NCBI GenBank assembly: GCA_036937835.1
Contig: CM072879.1
Location: 7,434,501-7,498,500, forward strand
DNA from: Pampus argenteus
Taxonomy: Eukaryota > Chordata > Actinopteri > Scombriformes > Stromateidae
Length of the DNA: 64,000 nt
Direction: 5' to 3'
Part shown: in pieces, positions 1 through 13,353 of the stretch
How the letters are laid out: each line of letters begins with the position of its first letter
Position numbering within the stretch: the stretch's first letter is position 1
Notes under the pieces: generated by a model
Database searches by the model: none
Told to the model about the DNA's origin: nothing
What the model saw: only the letters and a program-made list of their open reading frames with translations
Made by a program: the position numbers and the translations under genes

Positions 1-18
1 TCCTCCCTTCCCCCTCTG

Positions 19-40
19 CTCTCTCTCTCTCTCTCTCTCC
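19..40. repeat. (CT)n tract
   Basis: About eleven CT units within a longer pyrimidine-rich start of the window. Confidence 0.85.
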
Positions 41-1467
41 CTCTCTTTATTTTTCTTTGCGATGCCCTCTCTATTGTCAAATGAAGGAACCCCCCCGGCC
101 AGCAAAACGGCTGTCAAAGTTTGGCTTTCAGGAGCCATCCACCCCCACTACACACACAATATAGACACGTGTGAGTGTCTATGCACACACACACACACAC
201 CACCCATGTTCAGTTCAACTATATAGTAATTTTCCCTCATTATGCTGAAAAGATACCTAGAATTTCACAAGAGAGAGAATAAAGGTATCATAAATAAACA
301 CAATTATGTGCGGCTGTCATACCCCTTTAATCATCTCGTGACCCTTCAGATTTATTTTAAGACCCCTTGAAGGCTCCTGAGCCACAGGTTGAGTGTATGT
401 TGGTGTGAAATATTACCTCAGTTATTAATGAAATGAGATGAAAATGAAAATACATCATAACAATATTAAGTTGAATACATAACAAGATTTTTGTTAAAAA
501 ATTCACACATACATCTTAATCATAATTGTTGATATATTTTTGTCCCTTCCCTAATGGATGCCCTCAGCATCATGCAGCTGTCTGATGCTCTAACTCATTA
601 TCTAAGGGCTACAGGGGCCATATTTGACAGTAAAGGTTGTGTCCTCACATTGAAAAGTTAAACAACAACCAGTTGTATGAACTATACGTCCTCTTCTGTA
701 GCATTTTTTTCCTCCCAAGCCCTCTTTTCTTCTTCTGTGTCTTCCAATCTCTCCTCTGTCGCATCTTTCTCTTTCTTTGCTCTTCCTGTCTGCCCCTTAG
801 CCTTACAGCCACAGAGGTCTAGTTTGAGCTATAAATAGCTGACACAGCCTCAGTTCATCATTGCAGCTTTAATGTCACTGCATGTGTGTGGGGATGAGTT
901 TTTGTGTGCCTACTAATGTTGCCTGACAAACTGCAGAGGGTACGAAGTACAACACGACTCGAGAAAAAAAGAAAAAAAAAAAAAAAAAGGTGATTCCGTA
1001 CCAAGCAAACAACCAGTGCTGAGTTTCAGGATTATTTCCTCAGCACTTAGATCCACTTGCCCTCTGAATAGATGTTTATTCCCAGTAAAGTCGCACAGCA
1101 GGGGGCTACAGCTGGCCTGCACACCGGACCAGCTGGAAGGGCCACGGTGGAGGGTATTAACACAATTAGGCTACCTTCATCCATACACCCACTAACCCTG
1201 CTCACAACCGTACCAACATCGGGCTCCTGGCACTGACAAATTAGAGGTGGGAATGCAAATCTTAGGCTTTTCCTCTGAAGGACTCTCCACTGCAGTGTCC
1301 TGGGTCAGACTGTCCTGCCCCGGGTGCTGGCGGAGCTTCAGCCTCAGGGTGAGTGAGAGCTGGAGTAAGCTGAGGCCTTCAGGAGAGCAGCTTTAGACAC
1401 GGGAGCTATGCCAGCAGATGGATTAACACTGCCAGTATCTTAACTGTCCATCTCTTCACCTTACACA

Positions 1468-1470
<3 letters not shown>

Positions 1471-1512
<42 letters not shown>
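1471..1512. repeat. (TC)n microsatellite
   Basis: About 20 TC units with one G interruption at 1500. Confidence 0.95.
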
Positions 1513-1513
<1 letters not shown>

Positions 1514-2511
1514 TGACATTTGTTTTCAATCTATAAACATTTCTCATTTCAGTCCATCAGCGTTTCGCTTAAAATGTCTCTTTGATTTCATGTTCTTCTT
1601 TTTTTTTAATCCAATTTCTTCACTTCACATCAAAGCTTGACACATCCTCAGGATGACATCACCCAGGCGACTAATTCATACTCATTAACTCCTAATCCAT
1701 ATTAATTTGTGCAAGTTAATTAACCAATATGGGACATGTGGGATCTTATGCACGTAAGAAAATTGCTTTGTTTTGCAGTGATGTGGCCCTTTAAGTCCCC
1801 AAAACTCCCTTTCTTCAAAAAAAAATAATCCTCTCCACACCCAGATGAAGACCTTTACTACGTGCCAACTTTTGGGGGTCTTTGGCCCGGTCCGTGTACA
1901 CCCCTGTTGTTAACCAAGACCCCTCATATCAATATTCATTAGAAGGCCTAAAGAGACACCATCTGGTCTTAGGGAAGAGGGCAGAGGGGAGACGGGGCTT
2001 TGATTCAGCTCACACAACACACCATTCCACTGCATAAGCAACATAGCACAGTGCATTACAATGCAGTAAGTAAAATATGCTAATGCTGATTCAGTACAAA
2101 ACTACAACCACACAACACTAGACAGCCAAATACTCACTTTCAACAATTCTAAGTCATCTAAAGTATGGTGTGTTATTGTGTTATTTTTTATTTAAAGTGA
2201 TAATATCATAAAGCAACTGTGCTAGGCTTGTAAGCAGGTCAAACAATTTGTTGGAGGCCAGTCATTAAAACACACTTGTTAAAATGTATGAGGCCAAAAA
2301 AAAAAGGCCAAAATCCTCTGCATTAGTTACATTCAAAACACATCCCATTTAAAGTGCTAGTGTGTGTGAGACAATCTGCTTACAGAGGAGACCCAACAGC
2401 ATCTTTCATTTGAGCCCTGTGCCTCCTAAATATCCACTGTGTTCAAACTGTCTTTCTTAATATGGGACTTCTGTTGAATAAATGTAAAAGTCCCGAGGCT
2501 AAGCCAAAGTT

Positions 2512-2533
2512 ACCCTGATGACGTCATCAGGGT
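2512..2533. promoter_or_regulatory. 22-bp perfect palindrome containing a CRE
   Basis: The sequence is a perfect palindrome with arms ACCCTGA and central octamer TGACGTCA, the consensus cAMP-response element. It lies in the putative nhsl3 intron 1. Binding by CREB/ATF family proteins is plausible but unproven. Confidence 0.5.
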
Positions 2534-4032
2534 CATTTTTTTTAACACTCCTCCAGAGCCACCAAGACATCTGTTTTCATGGGTTGAGTCTACTCCTAGC
2601 GAAATGTTTAAAACCCACACACCACCACACCTACTCAATATTGGTGACTGATGATGTAATATTTCTTACACATGAAAAATGACGTAACTGAATCAGATAA
2701 GACTGGTTGACTATTTAATAAAAGGAAAATATATCAGTTTCACTGGGGAACACATAGACATCATCTCTCTAAGGAAAGATCAAACCAATACTACATCAAC
2801 ACAGTCATTCCTTGTCATTCCACGTCTTGCTCCACTAGAGAGCGCTATATCAACTCTTAAGTTCAAACTGCAAGTGCATGCATGAGACTGCAAAAACAGC
2901 AGGTCATGAGATGAGGATGACGTACAGCCAGAGACCAGTTTGTACCGATGCCAGACAAAAAGCAGTGAATCCCAGTGGATTGACCAAGCCCAAACTCTGA
3001 CACACACGCACACACACAAAAATGTATTGGAAAATGTAATACTGTGACCACATGATGAGCATTAGCTCATCTCATGTCCTCAGCTCAGCCTTTCATTTGC
3101 TGTCCAGAGGAGGAAGGAGGTAAACATAGCTAGCTGCTCGGGTGTCATTACCTCTACATCAGTATCAGGTGAGAATGCAGGCCACTGGACCATGAGAAGT
3201 AACAGGGTTTCCACTTCATGCGCTGCTGGGCGTGACAATGGTCACTATGTATGTTTATTAATGTGTGTGGTTCAACCCCTGACATGCATGAACGCCCTTC
3301 CTCGCCTTCCTTCAGTCTCCTTCCTCATCTTTCTATCTATCTGTCTTTGCCGCTCCAGGTTCCTGTAACACAAGTTTTACATTTTGTATGTTTCATTTTT
3401 ACGCTGCCTTTACAGCCATTAGCTCTCATCAGATATATACACTGATGATGAATGAGCATAATCCCACAGTTCATATTTCATTTCCAGCAAGCCATTTAAA
3501 CAATGATAAGATATTATCATAACAAGATACATGAAACATGAAATACTCCACTAGATGTGTGCATGGAGGATGGATGTTGCACTGCATCTCTCTGCCTCTG
3601 GTTAGTACACCACTGCTCCATTCAATGCAGGAGGGCTCATAACTCACGTCCACCTCAGGGGCCACAGAATACAAATCAGGGGAACAGCACCAAGCTGAAT
3701 AATCACACCTGTGTGTGTGTATGTGTGCGCGTGTGTGTGTGCATGTGCGATTAAGGGTTTATTGTTGGTCACATTTTAACCCTCTCTTACTGCACTCTGG
3801 CAGTTTTATTACCTCTGTCTATAGGGTTGGGAAGAGCAACTGGGAGGGAGCAAGTCAGAGAAAGACATTACAGCCAGTCATGGTGGTCAATGGACAAAAG
3901 CCTTTTGACGTCTTTTGTGATGTACTAATAAAGGATAAAATAAATTAAACTGTAACAATTTTGATTTGAAACTAATTAATAATGGGGGTTTTTCTGTAGA
4001 TATAATGCAGTTTTTATTTTCGCATTAATGCC

Positions 4033-4071
4033 TTAATATCCACTGACACTTAATGTGTCAGTGGATATTAA
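4033..4071. repeat. Perfect 17-bp inverted repeat, 5-base loop
   Basis: Left arm 4033-4049 and right arm 4055-4071 are exact reverse complements (arm TTAATATCCACTGACAC), separated by TTAAT. It sits in the putative nhsl3 intron. Confidence 0.9.
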
Positions 4072-5310
4072 AATGAATATTTACCATTAAGTGATTATTG
4101 ATGAAAGCTAATAAGGTGCCCTATTTGTAGTGGACACAAAGTCTGTGTAGTTGCAACAAATTTGAGATACACAGATGTTAATGCTCACAAACCATCTGAT
4201 GATGACATTTACGTCACGCTGATCATCGCGGACACAGGAAGAGTAACATCGGCTTAAGGTTTAGTGACTTTAGCAAAGCATCCAATTCACTCAGAGAAAG
4301 CGCATCTGTCTTGCATCTCATAACCAGCTACTGCTCAGCCTTGAGGTATGAATAGGTGTGGAAGTGAAAGTGGGATGTTATGATGGAACACAACAAATGC
4401 TGCGACAACTTTTATAACAGGTTTGTACTCAGTTACACTGGCTTTCTTATTCACAGTTATAAACAGTTCTTGTCTTCCTATTCTTGTGTATCTCAGATTA
4501 TTTCCTCAGCGGAGATCAACTCTGCATTCGCTGCACTTTTTAATCCTGACCTGGAGCAGGTTAAAAACCTGAGCTGAGGTGACTGATTGCACTTCAGGAC
4601 TTTCTACGAGGGCACACAAACAGCGAGCTAAACTTAGCAGCTAGAGCACCCACTGGGCTTAAAAATAGAAACTATCACTCTTTTTCTAATTATCCCTCTC
4701 TCACTCGCTCCCTCTTGTTCTCTCTCTCTCTCTATCTCTTCCTGATAAGAAAAGGAAGGGATTGTGGGTATTTTTCCTCAAGGAGGTTGAGCTGCTTTTG
4801 CTGCTCGTCACACCGACATAAAGGCTAAAATGAAAGCTCTATAAACACAGATACAGATGCCTCAGGGCAGAGACAGAGTTGACCCACTGTTTACTACATT
4901 TATGGGCAGTCTCAAAACCAAGACAATAAATCTATTTGTTGCCAAATTGGTGTGTGGGAGTGAGCAGAGAAGGCCCCTGAGTGATCCTGAAAAATTAGAG
5001 GGTAAAGTCCTCCAGACATAATCACCCTGCAGAAAACAGACAGGAAAAGTGCAGAGCATACTGCAAAAAACATGTTGTAATTTAGTTTAGTCTTTAAGAA
5101 GTAAGTCAAGTACTGCAAGTTATATTCACTTGAGAAAAAAAGTAAAACAGTAAGTCCATGTGGAAAACAGGCGACGGCCGAAAATAGAAAAAAAGGTACA
5201 GGTGCAGCAGGTTATTTGAGGCCATGTCTTCCTAATGGTGAATGGTCTCATTTAGCATGATTGATGAGTTAATGAGAGACTTCCACATAAGAACAGACTC
5301 ATCTTCCAGC

Positions 5311-5348
5311 AGGACAGGACTGGACAGGACAGGACAGGACAGGACAGG
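5311..5348. repeat. AGGAC pentanucleotide array
   Basis: Seven to eight tandem AGGAC units, one with a T substitution. A minisatellite-like tract in non-coding DNA. Confidence 0.9.
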
Positions 5349-5544
5349 CCCAACCTCCTCGAGTCTGATTCCTGTGTTGGACCTAAAATCACTTCAGGGG
5401 TCTTGATCACTTAGAACTGAAGCAACCATAAAAAACAAAGGAGAGTCAGTGCAAAAAACACTTCTTACTGTCTCATATTCACTTGTTCAATAAGAGACCG
5501 TGTGAGTTAATAGTAAAAAGTAGACTTAATCACTTTGTTGCTGA

Positions 5545-5850
5545 ACATCAGTTAAGAAGTTTGATATCACTCTCATACATGTCAGCAGCACTTCAGCCTA
5601 GCTTAGCATAAAGACTGAAAGCAGAGGGAAACAGCTAGCGTGGCTCTTTCTAATCATAACCAAATCTGTTATATACACATTATATCAGAAAAGTGTTATG
5701 ACTTGTGGCATTAAGGGGTAAGTAGATTTGGCATTATTTCTGTAAAGCAGTTTCAGTTATGTCAGGATTTATACTTTTTACAAACAATTTTACAGTATGT
5801 GATTTGGGGAATAAAATTAACTCACACTGGCAGACTGTTCCTTTAAATCA
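5545..5850. repeat. Diverged interspersed repeat copy
   Basis: It contains GATATCACTCTCATACATGT, AGCTTAGCATAAAGACTG and GGGAAACAGCTAGCGTGGCT, and ends GACTGTTCCTTTAA. These match from memory a short repeat abundant in percomorph genomes and the shorter copy at 49986. Class not determined. Confidence 0.65.
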
Positions 5851-7531
5851 GGCAGAACAAAGATATTAAACCACTGCTGCAGACTGAATGCTTAAAACTT
5901 CACTACCCTTTTTCTTTCTTATTCTTTTTTTTTTTTTTTTCTTTTTTACGAGTATGTTACTCTTGTCCATCACTGAAAATTCTTGTACTTTATGTACAGG
6001 TCAATGGGTTCATGGGTTTACTATCTATCAATCCAGTTTTCAAAAGAAACTTTTTCCTTGGAATGACATAGTTTGATAACAAACCATAAAAAAATGGTTT
6101 CCTCTCGCCTGGATTATTACCATAAATCTCCCAATGAGATAAAGAGGGAAAATGTGTTTCACGTTTCGCAGCTGTGCAAACTCACAACCTCCTTGACCTT
6201 TTCAATTGCAATAAAGACGTGAAATCCAAATGTCACGGCCTGGTTTGACTCATTAGTGAATCAGAATGTGTGCATTTGACTTTCCCTTTAACCAAAATGT
6301 CATTTACATCATTTTATACACCCATCTTCCTCTGGAAGTTATAGAGATTGTTAAGACTTCCAGACGTCGACTTTTCTGTGAGACAATCAACCCTTGTTCT
6401 TTTCTGTACATGGACTCTGTGTCTATTACAATGGATTCATCTCATGTGATTCAGCCACTAAACTGCTGTAACGCAGGAGAATGGACAGAAAAGCTCTAAC
6501 AATGGGAAATATAAAACTATGTATTCGTGAGGTGAACATTTTGATGCTTTTCATTAATATCAAATGTGCTGCTGAGACGTAAGCGGAGTTCAGATGAATG
6601 AAAACATCTGCTGACATCCTGAGTGCTGAGCTGTGAGGGACGAGGAAACAGTTTCACAACCTAAAGTGTGTCACACTGATTCACACTGAACACGTTATGA
6701 TTGATGCAGCCTGTGTCCAATACATCGCACGTATAACACACAAATAAGTATATATCAGAAATATAAGTACTATAATGTGTGTATGTGTGAGTGCAAGACA
6801 TGCAGAAAATGAGTGTTGTGTGAGTGCGTGTATGCGAGTGCCTTCCGCCCACTGAAAACAACACCCCATTCTGCCAATTGTGAGCCTTCATTAGTGTCAC
6901 AGGAACACACTCTTCCTCACCACTCTTCCTCAGAGAAATCCCATTATGCACGGCCAATGAACTAAGCCTCCGTTTTTCGTAAACAAGTCGAAACCATTTG
7001 GACCGAATCCGTCTGAAAACACTTGTAAATCTGCGTGAAAAGACGACAGCGTGCTCGAGTAAACCTGCTGCCAAATGTTGCGGTACAAAAAAGGCCGAGG
7101 CTGGCACCGGCTCGGCGCCATCTGCTTGGCACAGATATTCATCTCCCCAGTGTAACCTCAGTGCACACATGAATACAAGGTCTCCTGACACCAGTAAGAT
7201 GACATAACTGTTATTAACATAACAGTTTCTGAGGTTAATGGTAGCCGGTGTTTGGCTGGCAAAATCCGCCAGAGGTGTCACATAGATTGGGAATATATAT
7301 ATATTTAATTTTCTGGTTATATGATGTTCAAAAATATATTGAAGTCTGTGAATAGGCAGATTGAAATTTTAAAATGTCTAAATAAATGTTGTGCACAAAT
7401 AATATCAATGTGGGTTGAGGTTGCACAAACACTCGGAGTATTGCTTTTCATGGACAGAGTCAAAGCAGAAAAGGTTTCAGCTGCAAAAGACAGGGCCAAA
7501 CTTCACTTGTAGCCGAGAAACTTTTAGTCCC

Positions 7532-7549
7532 ATGATGATGATGATGATG
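7532..7549. repeat. (ATG)n trinucleotide tract
   Basis: Six tandem ATG units in non-coding sequence. Confidence 0.85.
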
Positions 7550-8286
7550 CTGTAGTAATTATTTAAGTACTTTGGTCTGTGTTAATGGTCAAATTCGGGT
7601 ACAGAACATCATCATCAATAACAATAACGTGATTTATTTCATCAGTGTCAGAAGAAAAGCTCTAAATAAATGGAAAAAGCCCTTCAGATTGATGGATAAC
7701 CTGATTCCAGTGGAGTCTAATCTTGGTTAGTTATGGCTTTCTTCTCTACCAGCTGGGCAGGACATGCTTAGCTACGACGGTCACAAGTTTCAAATTACAG
7801 ACATACAGTCATATCGGAAAAATGAAGCTCAACGCCAACAATAATTTTCTTTTCGTTAAAGATCAAATCAAAGTCATGTCCGAAAGTTCAAATAATGACC
7901 TTTCGACTGGCGGGGTCACACGCAGGTCTCGGTGTTTTTGTGTGCGTGCTATTTATCAGTATGGTCTGATGCTTTAATTCAATTTAGGTGGCGATGCAGG
8001 AAGCTGCTCGACTGAGCCCCTTTACAGAGCGCTCGAAAACAATGAGTCCTTTTATACGGAAGACAGAGACACACTGGAGCTACAGGACATGAGCAGCAGT
8101 ATGGCTTGTTCTTAGTCTAACCCAGTGCTGTGCGGTGCTTAAAATTACTTAAAATATACGTTTATCATAATACACTAACAAAGAAAAATAGTCTTTGCTT
8201 TTTTTAAAATTCAAAAAATTAAGTTGCAATAAAGATACACTTTACATAATTGACAAAAATGTTACTTTCCTGATGAAAATATTAAT

Positions 8287-8610
8287 TCTGGTTAAAGCTG
8301 CATTAAGCTAACATGTTAGCAAACAATTTGCTTGTTAACAGCAGAAACATGATGTTGTGTTTCCAGCTCCCTGACGAACACAAGATTAGCTTCTCGCTAA
8401 CTTTGCCTGCTCTAGGCTGGTAGCGGACAAAGGGTTGAAGAGTTTTTACTAAAAAAATTGACATAAGCTTGATGAGAACGGCGAGAGTGAGTTTAAACCT
8501 TAAAGCTGTGGTCTGTAAAACCAAAACAACGAGCTGAAAGATGTTAAAATGCTGCTTGGAGCTGAGGGGAACTGGAGTTAGGTAAGTTAGCTCTCTGTGT
8601 CAGTAAAACC
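8287..8610. repeat. Possible interspersed repeat copy
   Basis: Phrases such as GCTAACATGTTAGCAAACA, CAACGAGCTGAAAGATG and TGGAGTTAGGTAAGTTAGC resemble repeat sequences seen often in fish introns. Identified from memory only; the limits are rough. Confidence 0.35.
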
Positions 8611-10326
8611 TTTCACATTACGCATAGGCATTTTGTCCATTATCAATAATAGTAGCTTTTAATAGATTATTGTCTTCAGGTGGTATTAAGTATTCAATAT
8701 GATTTTTAAAATGAATTGGCCTAAGTATTAGTAACCGTGGCTAAAATATCCAGATTTCTTTCCCAGTGATAGAGATAAAGTTCAATTTGGGTTAAGTCAT
8801 TACAAAGCAAACACACAAAAATGTTTCTTTTTTGTATGTATGAAACTTGCTAATGGGCTGTGGATCATTTAGAAAGAATTTGCCTTACATGAAAGTGTTC
8901 TGGAGATGGCATCCGATGGCCAGAAAAAGAATTCCCATGCCACATTTAAGGCGAGAATATGTAGACTAGACCACAATTGTACTCTGCCAGAAATGCCCTC
9001 TCATTTAGGGACAAACAAAATTTCCTTTCCCTATTGCTAAAGGGCATGAGAGAACAAGACGGAGAAAGAAGGCTCTCTTCCTTCATGTCCAAAGAACAGT
9101 GTGGCGGCACTTTGGTGCAACAGGTCAGTACGTGATTTGACAGGTGAAAATGTTGACGACGGCAATTAAAACAGGCAGTCGTGCCCCTGAGGTCTTGAGA
9201 ACCACAGGAAGGAGGAGAGGAGTGATGAATGATTTCCACTGCCTTTAAACAAATCTGGGGGGGCTTTGTAGTTAGTCTAAAGTACGGACAAAACAGAAAG
9301 TAAGTAGCAGATGGAAAAGGAAGGTGTTTCTTGTGGTAGGAAATACAGCTTTAAAGAGATCACGAAAGAAATTCAAAGAAGGGGAATGGTAGTTTTATAT
9401 ATATATATATATACTGTTGATGCAGTGAGATGTAAAGATTCTTTCAATCAGGAACACAATTTAAAAGATGAGTGCCGGAAGATGAGATGCATAAGAAGGA
9501 TAGATAACAGAGAGGAAAAGTCGTCTCCTCTTCATCCTACTGTGTGTTGCTTAAGCTCTCTGCGGAGAGTCCATGACTCTGACAGTGGCAACCAGTAAAT
9601 GGGATCTTCAAAGAAGGACCAAGAAGAGAGCGTCTTAGCCCTGCTTACAGAAATCAAAAGGATTAGACGAGCCTTACGCGGCACGATAATGGAATATGGA
9701 ATATCACACCCCGCACAAGACAGTCAGTAATGAAAATGGCAGGAAAGGAAATCTGCTGGCAGCGTTGTTCTTGAATAATACACAGCCCCATACAGCATGT
9801 TCCTCTCTTCTTCTTCTCCCATTATATTCTCTAGACTGGAGTCACCTTCTTTCAGTTCTCCCCCCCTCTTAATTCTGTCATCAGTTTTCCTTCACCTCTT
9901 GTAGGTTCATTGTAGCTGAACACGTTTCACAGTCAGTCAGTGTAAATCTTCATGTGCCTTCATGCAAATATCTCCCCTTTGGAATGCTGGAAGATGAATA
10001 ACTACTCGACTATCCAAGGTCAAGGAGATAGAAGCACAAAAGAAAAGGAAGCAGAGCGGAGTGTGGAGGAGGAAGATGAAGGGAAAAGCACTGTTTCAAA
10101 GATATGCCCTGATATTTCGGGTTTACCACTTAATAAAATGGATCATTTGAAATGTCATCTTAATGCAGAGAAATACTGAGCTGGTCTACGTGGTGATGAA
10201 AGCCAGCTGAAGGTTCGCCCAGCACAGTGGACGGTTATGAGAAGGTAATATGAAACATCAGCTGCATCGCATGATTCTCTAAAACTTCAAAAGGGTTCAA
10301 GAATGAAAGGATGACAGAGCAGAGCA

Positions 10327-10362
10327 GTGTGTGTGTGTGTGCGTGTGTGTGTGTGTGTGTGT
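10327..10362. repeat. (GT)n microsatellite
   Basis: About 18 GT units with one C interruption. Confidence 0.95.
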
Positions 10363-10837
10363 ACAGTTTGCGTGTGTTTGCCTCTGAGTCAGACCACCTG
10401 CGGATGGAGCAAAGTGAGTTCATAGTGAGCTAATCTTGTCCACTGTAGCCGCTGTCTTAGTGGCAGATGAATAGGCATCGTTGTGGTTGTGGAGCTCAGA
10501 TGGCAACATCTCAGCTCTGAACAGCATCTTTTAAAACTGTTTGTGTACAGAAAACCTTTTCTCTTCATTAACAATTTATAGCTATATTGTTCTAAGTAAA
10601 ACAAAGCTCCAATCAAAAAATGATTTGATTTTTGTCATCACTAATAATGAAATGTTGTTGGGGTTTTTTTTAAGTAACAACGGAAAATTCTAATTACTAC
10701 TGAATATGTCCGTTAATCTATGTAAGTTTTGGGTGGCTGTAATATTTCTAATAGCGTTTGAGGTTCAAAGCTACATTAAGTGATCCTTTTTGTCACTTGG
10801 AGGCAAAGCTGCAAACACAACACTGACATATTATCAA

Positions 10838-11085
10838 CTTTAGGGCTGCAACTAATGATTATTTTTGTCTTTCTGTCAAACATAAGTGTTGAAACATGTT
10901 ATTGTCTAATAATTAATACTTAATACTACGTTCAAATTCAAGTGGTAACCTTGAAAACAATGGTCCGAAATAGACCTAACTGCTCGTAGAACTGACGGAA
11001 CTACAGTCAGGTGATAATTCTCCTCTTTCAAATGATCCATTTGATCCATTCTCAATATAGAAATATTGATTAGTGCAGCTTGAAG
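10838..11085. repeat. Possible interspersed repeat copy
   Basis: It begins TTTAGGGCTGCAACTAATGA and ends near ATTGATTAGTGCAGC, similar to a repeat motif (GGGCTGCAACTAACGATTA) widespread in fish genomes. Diverged in the middle. Confidence 0.4.
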
Positions 11086-13353
11086 GAGCCTTGGGTCCTG
11101 GAAGCCTTGTTGCTGTCACTTTTTGACATCCCTCTGTAGAGTGATGATCAGTGGCTCAGAGAAGCCAATGGGAAGCAAAAGGTGAGGGGAAAAAAAATGC
11201 ACCCATGGTTGACCTTGACCAAAAACACACAAATAGCCATGTATTCCATGTGTGATTGTATCTCAGTCTGTAACATAAAGGGCACAAAGCAGGGTTTCTG
11301 GTTTGGAAAATGGTCAAAACTACAGAGATGACACAGATTCCAGGAGGACACAGTGAGGATTTACAGCAGTCACTGAGTTTCTTACCTGCATTATTCTGTG
11401 TGTTTGCTGCCTGTACTGTACTGTAATCCATTAGATATGGTTTACTGGCACATAGATAAAGTCAACAACCTTCAGGAATATTGCATCAACACAGCTGCGC
11501 ATGAACACGTGTGCAAAAATAATTCAGTGCGATACAATGTTCTGCTTTCCTCTTTGTCTTGCTCAATCAGGTTTTATTTTGGAGCGAATGTGCATCAAGA
11601 AGCAGTTGCAATCACCTCAAAAAAACAGGAATTGAGGCTCATTTCAAGATACTCTGAGTTGTGTGTTTGTGCGCTGGACGAGTGGCCATGCGTAAAGAAA
11701 TCTACTGGAATGCAGGAATGCATTCACACCCCGAGTTTCTGAATAAACTCCCCATGAATGAGGCGGTGAATACAGGAGAACAGCAGATCACACAGACGAA
11801 CACACAGACATCGACCACCCTGAGAGAAAATGAGATGTGTTTACGCACACAATCATTATCTAGTATGAGCGGAGTCCGTCATTTCTGTACGCACACTCAC
11901 GGCATCTTGATGTAGCCATACCATTAACAAACAGGGTTCATCAAGGTCAACTGTTACCTTGGAAACCAGTAGCATCGGGGTCCAACTACGTGGACATATC
12001 ACATGTCTACATTTTAGCCATGTTGGTGAAACTCAGGACGCTGTGGATGGCTGAATTGATCTAACAAGAGCGTTTTAAAATGTCACAAAATCTGGGCTTC
12101 AGTATGAAACTGTCAACGGTCGAAATAAACCTTCTAGGATAACTTTGACTCATTTCCTTTTTTCCTGTTTATTACTCTGAAAGTCTAACTGCAAACAGAA
12201 AACACACTCAACGAAAGTCCTTTGAGAATCGATTTGTTTTGGTCTGATTGTTATTGCAGTTAATGCTGCATATTTCATGCTTACCTAATAACACAAGCAG
12301 ATAAATGCATTTGGTAATAGTCTAATGCGCCAACCCACGGCCATATAATTGCGACAGCTGTCTAATCTGCATACCAGATTTTACAGATATTAGGTACGTC
12401 ATCTAAGTCTTTAGATGACAAAACATTTCAGTTGTGTCTCATATGTAATAGTTTATCGCGGGTATATAGAGGAATCCGGGTTGTAAACAAGCTGCCATTA
12501 CTGTAGCAGCACCTCACTTGTAAAGCCCACACAAGGATGACACTTTTCAAGAGCTTTTACCAGGAAATCCTGTCAAACCTGTTAAATGTTAAAAAAATGC
12601 AGCCATTGAATTTTGTTCATATAAAATGTATATGATATTGATAATATTTATATAATCTATGAAACTTTTCAACAAAACGTAGTCAGAAAATTTAAAAATT
12701 GTCCACAGCTGAGCTTGAGAAAGACAAATCTCAGAGGCCCGAGCTTTATCTGACAATCTGTCTGTGTCGGTGTGAGCTTGTGTTAAACCTGTTTGTCTGG
12801 TGTTTTTTGTTGCTTCAGGGACTGTTAACACAGACAATGATCAGCGTGGGACCAGCTAAGATCTGTTTTCCACTGCAGGTATAGTGGTCTGGCAAAATCA
12901 ACTCACATAATCATAAAACAATACAATCTCATACACACAACATCACACATACACGCTTTGGGAATGGTGTGGAAAAGACTAAATGCGCATCCAAACTTAA
13001 ATCTAAGACTATCTGACCCCCAACACCCCCAACCCTGACATATACACAATCACACACACACACAGGTTGTGTAACCTTTTGTGCACACTTGTGCAATAAG
13101 CAGGAAGCCTTGAAGCTGACTAAGGTGAAGTCAGCATAGGAATATGGTCACTCTGAGTCTACTAAGCTTACTGTAGGGGCTGATTCACACACACACACAC
13201 CCATGACCACACAAACAAACACACACAATCTCACTTTTCAAACATTCAAAACATGTCAGATTTTACAAATACATATTAAATACTCCTGTCAATCTTTTCA
13301 ATCTTGAACAGTTCCAGTTAAGGCGACTAATATGTAGGCTGCTCTTCTCTTAC

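Larger units (their letters stand above)
1..13353. other. Non-coding stretch, probably nhsl3 intron 1
   Basis: This lies 3' of the nhsl3 first exons on the minus strand, so it is best read as intron 1 of that gene; the next exon is expected left of position 1. I searched both strands for NHS-family exon 2 coding sequence and saw none. The content is simple repeats (CT-rich tracts at 19-40 and 1471-1512, an AGGAC array near 5311), likely interspersed repeat copies near 5545, 8287 and 10840, a CRE palindrome at 2512 and a perfect hairpin at 4033. Open frames here lack splice context or family similarity. The intron assignment is inference. Confidence 0.5.

Noticed and set aside
5311..5348. Possible CRISPR-like or satellite array
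   Set aside because: A short pentanucleotide tandem tract without spacers in vertebrate DNA.
6661..7281. 206-codon minus-strand open frame
   Set aside because: The longest frame in the left third, but it has no recognisable domain, runs into His-Thr repeats from a CA tract, and lacks splice or start context. Kept only as a candidate regulatory island.
7885..7905. Nuclear-receptor-like half sites (AGTTCA and TGACCT, 5 bases apart)
   Set aside because: Degenerate and common by chance; no other support.
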